Below, one piece after another: positions 53,315 to 61,800 of a stretch of DNA of 64,000 bases. A program made the position numbers and the translations under genes. This DNA is from Burkholderiales bacterium. GTDB taxonomy: Bacteria > Pseudomonadota > Gammaproteobacteria > Burkholderiales > Burkholderiaceae_C. The notes under the pieces are model-generated. The model had not been told where the DNA came from, made no database searches, and saw nothing but the letters and a program-made list of their open reading frames with translations. Numbering within the stretch: the stretch's first letter is position 1; each line of letters opens with the position of its first letter. Location: positions 101,724-165,723 of the forward strand of contig RXJQ01000009.1 in the NCBI GenBank assembly GCA_003963115.1. The letters are read 5' to 3'.

Positions 53315-55612
53315 ATGGTCCAGCCTGGCCTCGATGCGGCCCTGTTCAACCCGCTGTCCAGCCCGAACTGGCACCGCGTGGCCGGCTTGCGCCCGCGTCT
53401 GGCAGAGCATGTCCGCATCGTGCGGCAATGGGTGCGTGGGCAGCGCTGGTACGTGCTGCAAGACCCGCGCTCGGGCCAGAGCTGCCGGCTCAATTGCGCC
53501 GCCTACGAGGTCGCCGCGCGGCTGGATGGGCAGCGCGACCTGCACACCTTGTGGGAGATGCTGGATGCGCGGCCGCACCAAGCCACCATGGCCGAGGCCG
53601 GCAGCCATGCCGAGCCCCCCACGCAAGACGAGGTGCTGCAGGTGGTGACGCAGTTGCAGCAACACCAGATGCTGCGCTTCGATGGCGAAGCCGACTTCGG
53701 CACCGTGGCCGGCCCTGGCCACACCGCGGAGACGCCGCAAGCCTCCCGCAGCGATGGCAAGCCCGCTTCGGCCAGCCGCAACACGCTGCTGGCCTGGCGC
53801 ATCCCCTTGCTGGACCCGCAACCCTGGCTCGATCGCCATCAGCATCTGGCTCACAGGGTGTTCTCTCGCATGGGGCTCTGGCTGTGGTGCCTGCTGATGC
53901 TGGGCATGGCCGGCACGCTGATCACACAGGCCGAGGCCCTGCGTGCGCACGCTGCCGTGTGGATGCACACGCCGCGCTACCTGCTGCTGGCCACGCTGTG
54001 CTACCCGCTGATCAAGGCCTGGCACGAAGCCGCGCACGCACTGGCGGTACGGCGCTGGGGTGGCGAGGTGCACGAAGCTGGTCTGACCTTGATGATGCTG
54101 ATGCCCGTGCCCTATGTGGACGCATCGGCCGCGCATGGCTTCGGCCAGCCTTATCAACGGGCGGTGGTGAGCGCCGCCGGCATCATGGCCGAGATGAGCC
54201 TGGCCGCCGTGGGCCTGTGGTGCTGGCTGCTGTGCGAGCCCGGCTGGCCCCGTGACATCGGCTTCGTGGGGTGGTTCGCTGGCTGCCTGTCGACCCTGCT
54301 GTTCAACGCCAACCCCTTGCAGCGGCTGGACGGCTACCACCTGCTCACCGACTGTCTGCAACTGCCCAATCTGGCCACGCGCAGCCAACAGTGGTGGCAC
54401 CAGCACGTGCGCCGCTGGCTCAGTGCGCAAGACGCCTCGTCCGAGGCCGCCGCCCGCCCCGCGCCCATCCACAGCGCGCCCACTGCGCCGGGCGAAGCGC
54501 CATGGCTGGTGACCTATGCCCCGCTGTCGTGGTTGTATCAAGGGCTGGTCTGGTTCGGCATGAGCTGGTGGCTGGGCAGCATCTCGCCGCCACTGGGCTG
54601 GGCCGGCATGGCCTTGACCGTGTGGATGTGCTTGCTGCGGCCCGGCTGGCACTGGCTGCGCGAGATCTGGCAGACCTGGCTGTGGGCCAGCGCGAGCGCC
54701 GGTGCGCGTCGGGCCCAGGTGGCACGGCGCGCGGCCTGCCTGTTGGTCGTGCTCCTGATGCTGGTGCTGCCCTGGCCGGACCGCGTCCTGGTGCAGGGCC
54801 TGGTCTGGGCACCTGACGAATCACTGGTGCGCCCCGAGGTCGAAGGCTTCGTGCAGACGGTGCACCAGGCCGACGGCGCGGTGGTGCAGACCGGCGACCC
54901 GCTGATCACCCTGCATAACCCCAAGCTCGATGCCGAACGGGCCCGCGTGGCCGCCAAGCTGGCCCAGGCCGAGCAAGGCAGCTTCGGCTTCGCCGGGACC
55001 GACAGCGCCAAGGCCGGACAGGCAGGTGATGAGGCCCAGCGCTGGCAGGCCGAACTCGCCCGCATCGACGATCAAAGGGCCGCCCTGGCCGTGCGCGCCC
55101 ACCATGCGGGCCGCCTGGTCCTGCCTCATGCCACTGATCTGCCTGGGCGCTATGTGCACCGGGGCGAGCTGCTGGGCCATGTGCTGGACCGCTCTGCGCC
55201 CACCATCCGTGTGGCCGTGGCGGAGTCCGAAGTGGGAAGGCTGCAGGCCACGTCACACGACTTGACGGTTCGCCTGAGCACCCAGGACGGCCCCGCACTG
55301 CCGGCCACGCTCCTGCGCGACAGCATCGCCGCAACCCGCCAGTTGCCCAGCGCGGCCCTGAGCCAGGACATGGGCGGCCAGATCCTGACGGACCCGAAAG
55401 ATGAACACCATCAGCAAGCCCTGCGCCCGGTGGTCCTGATGGACGTGCAGGTGCAGCAAAGGGGCACGCAAGGCGAGCGCCTCGGCGAACGCGCCTGGGT
55501 GCGCTTCGACCTGGGCTTGAGCCCGCTGCCGATGCAGCTGTGGCGCTGGGTATCGCGGCGCGCGGTGGCGGACTTCCATCCCGCAGCGCCCCTGTCGCCC
55601 GCCGCACATTGA
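53315..55612 (+). CDS. PqqD-like / site-2 protease (M50) / HlyD fusion protein
   Basis: A 765-residue three-part membrane protein. Residues about 38-123 resemble a PqqD-like peptide-recognition domain (WYVLQDPRSGQSCRLN, LDGQRDLHTLWEML). Then comes a polytopic M50 region with the zinc motif HEAAH at 237-241 and the second ligand region NANPLQRLDG at about 331-340, both intact, so proteolysis inside the membrane is plausible. After a further helix (about residue 485) a HlyD-like periplasmic arm follows (VRPEVEGFVQTVHQADGAVV, then AHHAGRLVLP). This architecture suggests a subunit that recognises, perhaps cuts, and passes on a substrate. Such roles are inferred. Confidence 0.82.
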   Translation: MVQPGLDAALFNPLSSPNWHRVAGLRPRLAEHVRIVRQWVRGQRWYVLQDPRSGQSCRLNCAAYEVAARLDGQRDLHTLWEMLDARPHQATMAEAGSHAEPPTQDEVLQVVTQLQQHQMLRFDGEADFGTVAGPGHTAETPQASRSDGKPASASRNTLLAWRIPLLDPQPWLDRHQHLAHRVFSRMGLWLWCLLMLGMAGTLITQAEALRAHAAVWMHTPRYLLLATLCYPLIKAWHEAAHALAVRRWGGEVHEAGLTLMMLMPVPYVDASAAHGFGQPYQRAVVSAAGIMAEMSLAAVGLWCWLLCEPGWPRDIGFVGWFAGCLSTLLFNANPLQRLDGYHLLTDCLQLPNLATRSQQWWHQHVRRWLSAQDASSEAAARPAPIHSAPTAPGEAPWLVTYAPLSWLYQGLVWFGMSWWLGSISPPLGWAGMALTVWMCLLRPGWHWLREIWQTWLWASASAGARRAQVARRAACLLVVLLMLVLPWPDRVLVQGLVWAPDESLVRPEVEGFVQTVHQADGAVVQTGDPLITLHNPKLDAERARVAAKLAQAEQGSFGFAGTDSAKAGQAGDEAQRWQAELARIDDQRAALAVRAHHAGRLVLPHATDLPGRYVHRGELLGHVLDRSAPTIRVAVAESEVGRLQATSHDLTVRLSTQDGPALPATLLRDSIAATRQLPSAALSQDMGGQILTDPKDEHHQQALRPVVLMDVQVQQRGTQGERLGERAWVRFDLGLSPLPMQLWRWVSRRAVADFHPAAPLSPAAH

Positions 55613-55626
55613 GTGCGACATCGCCC

Positions 55627-57675
55627 ATGCCTGCCAGCAGCACCCTTCAGGCACTTCAGTTGCCCCGCCCCGGACCACGCTGGGGCAGCTACCCGCAGCG
55701 GCCCAGCGAAACACCTTCGATGCCGGCGCCGTCGCTGCTCGCTGGCCAGCTACCCCGCTTGCTCCGCATACGCCCCTTACCCCGGTTGACGGGGCTCCCC
55801 GCACCTTGGGTGCTGAAGCAGCATCGGCACTGGCTTGCACTCGTCCACGCCCACCGCGAGGCCCTGGCGCGCTCGCCCGCATGGACCAGCAACGCACAAC
55901 GCACCACGCTGACGCAAGGCATCAAGCATCGCCTGCGTGGCGAAGGCCTGCACGCCGACAGCCTGGCCGAGGCCTTGGCCCTGGTCAGCCTGGTGGTGCA
56001 CGACACCATGGGGCGGCAGCTGCACGACACCCAGCTCCTGGCCTCGGCCATGCTGCTGGACCAGTGCGCGGTCGAGCTGGCCACCGGCGAAGGCAAGACC
56101 CTGTCCATGGCTGCGGCCGCCTGCGTGGCCGCGCTCGCGGGCGTGCCCACTCATGTCGTCACCGCCAATGACTACCTGGCCGCGCGCGATGCCGACGCCA
56201 TGGCACCCCTGTGGTCGGCCCTGAGCCTGCGCACAGGCCACATCTCACCGGCGCACCAGGCCGCGCAAAGGCGCAGCATCTATGGCTGCGACATCGTCTA
56301 CGCCACGGCCAAGGAGCTGGCCTTCGATCACCTGCGCGACGCCCTGGCCCAAAGCGGCACGGGTCACGAGACGCCGGTGATGCGAGGCCTGTCGCTGGCC
56401 CTGCTGGACGAGGCCGACAGCATCCTGCTTGACGAGGCCGTGGTGCCGCTGCGCATTTCGTCTTCCTGCAACGAGCCGCGGGCCAGACAGGCCCAGCGCC
56501 GGGCGGTGTGGTGGCAGGCATGGCAGTTGGCGGGCCATCTGCATGCCCATGTGCATACCCAGCCCGGCCCTGTGCCACCGCAGATGCTGCTGACCGACGC
56601 CGGCCGTGCCGAGCTGGCCCGCCGTGCGGCGGCACTGCCTGGCCTTTGGCGGCGCCCCGCCTGGCGTGATGAGCTGGTGCAGATGGCCCTGACGGCCGCG
56701 CACGGCCTGCACCGCGATCAGCACTACCTTGTTCGCGACGGTGAGATCGTCCTGCTCGACACCTTGACCGGCCGCGTGGCCCAGGGCCGCGTGTGGTCGC
56801 AAGGCCTGCAGGCGCTGATCGAACTCAAGGAGGGCTGCCAGCCCAGCCCGCCCACCGACACCCTCGCGCAATTGACCTTCCAGCGCTTCTTCCAGCGCTA
56901 CTGGCGCCTGGGCGGCCTCAGCGGCACGCTCAAGGAGGCACGTGGCGAGCTGCGCAGCGTGTACGGCCTGCATGTGCTGTGTCTGCCCTCGCGCCAGCCC
57001 TCGCGCCGCGTCACGCTGCCTGTGCGCCTGTTCGCCACGCCCGAAGAACGCTGGGCCGCCATCGCCGATCGCATCAAGGCCTGGCGCGGCGACGCCACCC
57101 TGGCCGCGCGCCCCATCCTCATCGGCACCGACTCCGTGGCCGATTCCGAGCGCCTGTCCTGGCATCTGCACCAGGCCGGTATCGCCCACGCCCTGCTCAA
57201 TGCGCGGCACGACGAGGCCGAGGCCGCCATCCTGGCGCAGGCGGGCCAAGCCGGCGCGGTGACCGTGTCCACCCGCATGGCCGGCCGGGGCACCGACATC
57301 GCCCTGGAGGAGCAGGCCCTCGCCGCCGGCGGCCTGCATGTCATCGACTGCCAGCGCAACGAATCGCGCCGCATGGACCGTCAGCTCTGGGGGCGCTGCG
57401 CCCGCCAAGGTCAGCCTGGCAGCACAGAAACGTGGCTTTGTACCGGTTTATCGGTCAAACGGGATACGGTCAACGCACCTAAGCTGCCTCAATGGACTCA
57501 TGCCGTCATCCTCACCCTCGACCGCTGCGTGCCCGCCTGGCGGCAGGGGCTGTGGCGCCTGTCGCAATGGCTGCAGACGCGTCGGCAAGTGGCCATGAGA
57601 CGGCAGTTGATGGAACAGGACAGGCAATGGGACAAGCATCACCAATGGGCTCGGCAGCAGGCCGGACCACGCTGA
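55627..57675 (+). CDS. SecA-like translocase ATPase, C-terminally shortened
   Basis: A 682-residue SecA paralogue. Motor motifs are intact: ATGEGKT (153-158 core), VVTANDYLAARDA, LLDEAD (DEAD at 261-264), and in the second RecA domain STRMAGRGTDIAL and QLWGRCARQGQPGS. The preprotein-binding part is recognisable by HYLVRDGEIVLLDTLTGRV. Compared with housekeeping SecA (about 900 residues) the helical scaffold and wing are mostly missing and there is no Cys-rich zinc tail. It starts 14 bp after the protease gene and overlaps the next adaptor by 49 bp. It is the only ATPase encoded in the locus and probably drives export of the giant protein; this is inferred. Confidence 0.88.
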   Translation: MPASSTLQALQLPRPGPRWGSYPQRPSETPSMPAPSLLAGQLPRLLRIRPLPRLTGLPAPWVLKQHRHWLALVHAHREALARSPAWTSNAQRTTLTQGIKHRLRGEGLHADSLAEALALVSLVVHDTMGRQLHDTQLLASAMLLDQCAVELATGEGKTLSMAAAACVAALAGVPTHVVTANDYLAARDADAMAPLWSALSLRTGHISPAHQAAQRRSIYGCDIVYATAKELAFDHLRDALAQSGTGHETPVMRGLSLALLDEADSILLDEAVVPLRISSSCNEPRARQAQRRAVWWQAWQLAGHLHAHVHTQPGPVPPQMLLTDAGRAELARRAAALPGLWRRPAWRDELVQMALTAAHGLHRDQHYLVRDGEIVLLDTLTGRVAQGRVWSQGLQALIELKEGCQPSPPTDTLAQLTFQRFFQRYWRLGGLSGTLKEARGELRSVYGLHVLCLPSRQPSRRVTLPVRLFATPEERWAAIADRIKAWRGDATLAARPILIGTDSVADSERLSWHLHQAGIAHALLNARHDEAEAAILAQAGQAGAVTVSTRMAGRGTDIALEEQALAAGGLHVIDCQRNESRRMDRQLWGRCARQGQPGSTETWLCTGLSVKRDTVNAPKLPQWTHAVILTLDRCVPAWRQGLWRLSQWLQTRRQVAMRRQLMEQDRQWDKHHQWARQQAGPR

Positions 57676-58808
57676 TCGGCGCGGCCATCGCGTCCCTGGG
57701 CCTCATGCTCACGGCCGCCCATGCGGCATCCAACAAGCCTGCAGGGTGCCTGATCGAGCCCGAGCAGGTGGCCGATGTCGGCTCGCCCGTGACCGGCGTG
57801 ATCGAGGACCTGCCCGTGGCCCTGGGTGACAAGGTCGAGGCGGGCCAGGCCCTGGTGAAGCTGCGTGCCGACGTGGAGCGTGCCAACGCCAATGTGGCCG
57901 TGCTGCGCGCGCAGGTGGACGCCGAAGTCAAGGCCGCCCAGGCCAATCTGGATGTGGCACGTCAGAAGGTCGTTCGCACCGAGCAGTTGGTGGGGCAGAG
58001 CTTCGTGTCCACGCAGGCACTGGAGCAGGCGCAGGGCGAAGCCGAGGTCGCCGCGCAGAAGCTCAAGCTGGCCCAGAGCCAGCAGAAGATCTATGCCCGC
58101 GAGGAATCGGTGGCACAGGCCCAGCTGGGCTTGCGCACGCTGCGCAGCCCGATCAAGGGCATCGTGGTCGAGCGCTACAACAATGTGGGCGAGCGCGTGG
58201 AAGAGCGGCCCGTCGTGCGCGTGGCCGCCATCGACCCCTTGCGGGTTTCGCTGATGGTGCCCATTGCGCAGTATGGCCAGATCGCCGTGGGCAGCACGCT
58301 GGTGATACGGCCCGAGCTGCCTGGCGCCGCGCCCGTGCAGGCCACGGTGAAGTACGTGGACATGGTGGTCGATGCGGCCAGCAATTCCTTCCGTGTGCGC
58401 TTGAGCCTGCCCAACCCGGGCAACCGCCTGCCTGGCGGACTGCGCTGCAAGGCCGAGTTGAATGCGCAAGCCGGCTCACCCGCAGCGGCCCCCACGGCTC
58501 CAGCACCTGCCGTTCGTCAAAGCAGCACAAGCCTCTTACCTGCACACCAGCCCACACGCGAGCGCCCCGGCCCACGTGTGCCAGGCATGGTCAACACCCT
58601 GGCCATGGTCAGGTTCCCCGTCCGGCTGGCGGCCGCCATGGCCGCCTGGTCCACCCACCGTGATCCGGTCGAGCTGCGCACCTCGTCGGACTTGACCTTG
58701 CCTCACGCCTTGCAGATCGTGCTGCAGTCCGTGAAGCCGGCGCCCACCGTCGTCGACGGCCCCACGCCCCGCCTCAATCCCAGCCTGACCCTGGCCAGCG
58801 CGCACTGA
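57627..58808 (+). CDS. HlyD/RND-type periplasmic adaptor protein
   Basis: A protein of about 393 residues with a signal peptide (cut near AAHAA) and the adaptor fold: lipoyl halves VGSPVTGVIEDLPVALGDKVEAGQ and LRSPIKGIVVERYNNVGERV around a long coiled hairpin, then beta-barrel and MP-like domains (VQATVKYVDMVVDAASNSF). The last 90 residues, from a Pro/Ala linker on, match nothing I know. The ATG follows AGGA and lies inside the SecA-like gene, so translation is coupled. It probably bridges to an outer-membrane channel not seen in the window. Confidence 0.88.
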   Translation: MGQASPMGSAAGRTTLIGAAIASLGLMLTAAHAASNKPAGCLIEPEQVADVGSPVTGVIEDLPVALGDKVEAGQALVKLRADVERANANVAVLRAQVDAEVKAAQANLDVARQKVVRTEQLVGQSFVSTQALEQAQGEAEVAAQKLKLAQSQQKIYAREESVAQAQLGLRTLRSPIKGIVVERYNNVGERVEERPVVRVAAIDPLRVSLMVPIAQYGQIAVGSTLVIRPELPGAAPVQATVKYVDMVVDAASNSFRVRLSLPNPGNRLPGGLRCKAELNAQAGSPAAAPTAPAPAVRQSSTSLLPAHQPTRERPGPRVPGMVNTLAMVRFPVRLAAAMAAWSTHRDPVELRTSSDLTLPHALQIVLQSVKPAPTVVDGPTPRLNPSLTLASAH

Positions 58809-58821
58809 AGGGGCCGCCGCG

Positions 58822-61800
58822 ATGTCGCACAACGGCCTGCCCCTACGCTTGCGCCCCGTTGTGGAGGCGCTGGAAGCCAAGCTGCTGTACTCGGCCGACA
58901 TGGGCCTGGCCGCCTTCATCCCGCATGCAGACGCAACGGCCGTTCACCAGGCCGTTCACCAGGCCGTTCATCAGTCCATCATGGCGAATGCCACGCCCGC
59001 CGCCGTGCAGATGCAGGGCACCGAGATCGTCTTCATCGACGCGAAGGTGCCGCATCTGGCCGAGCTCACGCACGACCTGCAACAGCAAGCCGAACAAGGC
59101 CGCCACATCGAGGTCGTCGTCATCCAGGCCGATGAAGACGGCATCGCGCGCATCACCCAGACCCTGCAACAGCGCCACGACATCAGCGCCGTGCACCTCA
59201 TCGCCCACGGCGAGGCTGGCGCCATGCAACTGGGCGACACCTTGCTCGATGAGCACAGCCTGCTGCAACGCGCGGGTGAAGTCGCCCAATGGGGTGCCGC
59301 GCTGACCCAAGGCGCCGACCTGCTGCTCTATGGTTGCGACGTGGCCGCCGGCCTCGATGGGCACACCCTCGTGGACCATCTCGCCGCACTGACAGGTGCC
59401 GATGTGGCCGCCAGCGACGACCTCACCGGTGCGGCCAGCCTGGGCGGCAACTGGCAACTCGAAGTCCGGACCGGCGCCGTCCAGGCGGCCTCGGCCCTCA
59501 GCCTGGCCGAGCAAGCGCAATGGGATGGCACGCTGGCCCTTTCCACCCCCAGCGACAAGGGCACCGCCATCTGGACCCAGGGCAGCGGCACCATCCCGCA
59601 GCAGGGCAGCTGGGACGGCGTGACCCTGGGCAGCGGCAGCAACACCGGCACGACCGCATCCTGGACCATCATCACCTCGGCCGAATCGCCCACGCGGCGC
59701 GAAGCCATCGTGGTGGGCGTGGATGGCAGCGGCGTCATCCGCGGCGAGAGGTGGAATGGCACGCAATGGCAGACCCTGTCCATGGACCCCATCGCCACGG
59801 GCACCACGGTCTACCGGCAGGGCTTTGCCGTGGCCTACGAGCAGCAAAGCGGCAACGCCATGCTGGTGTGGAACGATGGCAGCAGCCTGAGCTACAGCGT
59901 CTTCAATGGCAGCACCTGGTCGGCAGCGCAAAAGGTCGATGCCTACACGGGCGCTGCGCCGCAGCAGATGCAGATCGCCGCGCAGCCCAAGGGCAATGGC
60001 CTGGCCCTGGTCTTGACCGACAGCAAGGACGATGACTACGCGCTGATCTGGAATGGCAGCGCATGGGGCCATGCCATCACGCTGGACACCTCGGGCGTCA
60101 CCGTGGCAGACCAGCTGGCCACCTCGATCGCCTACGAGAGCCAGAGCGGGCGCGTCGTGGTGGTCTACGGCAAGTTCGTCAACCCCAATGTCTACTACCG
60201 CATCTTCGATGGCAGCAGCTGGAGCAGCGAAGCCGCCACCGGCAGCTATGCCGATGCGGCCATGGCCTACGACCTGACCCTGGCCAGCGACCCCAACAGC
60301 AACCGCATCGCACTGGGCCTGCTCAGCGTGGGCTCCAACAACAGCAACCAGGTGTCGTTCGCGATGTGGAGCGGCAGCACCTGGGGCACCCGCACCATTG
60401 CTGGCAGCTACACCGACAACAACCCCAGCACCACCGTGGGTGTGGCGTTCGAATCGGTCAGCGGTGACGCCCTGGCCATCTACGGCACCAACTCGGCCAA
60501 CACACGCTACCTGACCTGGACCAGCAGCGGCGGATGGAGCAGCGCGGCCAATGGCCCCAACACCTCGCAACCCGGCGCGCTGAAGCTGTACTCGGACCCC
60601 TACACCGACCACATCATGCTGGGCTCGCAGGGCAAGAACGGCTCGGTCAGTTTTGTCGACTGGACAGGCCGCGCCTTTGGTACGGTCAACACGATGACCA
60701 GCTCCAGCGGCAGCACGGTCACACCGGCCTTCACCTGGGTGTGGAGCAACGACATGAGCACCAACAGGTCCAACGACCTGCTGCTCGGCACCGGCACCAC
60801 GGCCACGGGGCTCAATGGCATCAACAGCGCAGGCAGCAGCGAGATCCTGTCCTTCACCGACCCCAATCTCAACTACGGCAGCACCACCAGCGGCACCTTC
60901 TCGCACCTGGTGGACTTCTCGGCCTATGGCGCTGTCGGCATGGATGACATCGCCTGGGTCTCGCAGGACGTCACGCTCACGGCCGGCGCGGTCCTGCACC
61001 GCGGCGACATCCTCTTCAGCGTGACCTCATCGAGCACGCTCACCAGCACGAACGGCAGCACCGTCAGCGCCAACAACAACGACATCGTGCTGTTTCGCCC
61101 CACTGTGGCGGGCCGCTACGATGCCGGCACCTTCACGCTGCTGATCCAGGCACCGTCTTCGGGCCTGCTGGGCCTGGGTGGCAGCCCCGACATCCGCGGC
61201 CTGGCCCTGGTTGAGCGTGACACCGTGCTGGGCGATGTCACGCTCACGCAAGGCACCATCCTCTACACCTGCGGCACGGGCAACACTGCGGCCAACATCT
61301 TGCGCTTCGTGCCCAGTGGCGGCCTGCTCGGCGGCCTGCTGACGGGCAACATCTCCACGCTGATCACGGGCAGCGACATCGGCATCAACCAGGCCATCAG
61401 TGGACTCGAGTTGGTGAGCACGGCCACGCCGATGAAGAACACCACCATCCCGGCCCGCAGCCTGCTCATCACGCTGGACACGGCCGACACCATCGGCAGC
61501 AACAACCTCGGCATCGCGACCAGCGATATCGCCTTGCTCAATGTCACGAAGTCATCGGTCAATGGCACCGCAGCAGCCACCGCCAGCATCTTCTTCAAGG
61601 GCAGCAGCGTGGGCGCTTCCGGCAAAGTGCTTGACACACTGGCCATCAGCCCCGATGCCGCACCGGTGATCACCAGCAATGGCGGCGGTACCACGGCCAG
61701 CGTCTCGACACCCGAGAACACCCTTGCCGTCACCACCGTGACGGCCACCGACGCGGACGCTGGCACCACACTGAGCTACAGCATCTCTGGCGGCACCGAC

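Noticed and set aside
52247..54652. Long open frame on the minus strand opposite the first two export genes
   Set aside because: It is a shadow of GC-rich coding DNA: the plus-strand frames show clear HlyD and M50 motifs, while the antisense protein is a low-complexity Gln/His/Arg/Gly mixture. The same holds for the long antisense frames at 163-1590, 4453-5778, 14182-16692, 31324-33582, 58843-60999 and 61552-63171.
55627..57675. Housekeeping SecA
   Set aside because: It lacks the C-terminal scaffold and zinc tail and sits among adaptor genes, so the essential secA must be elsewhere.
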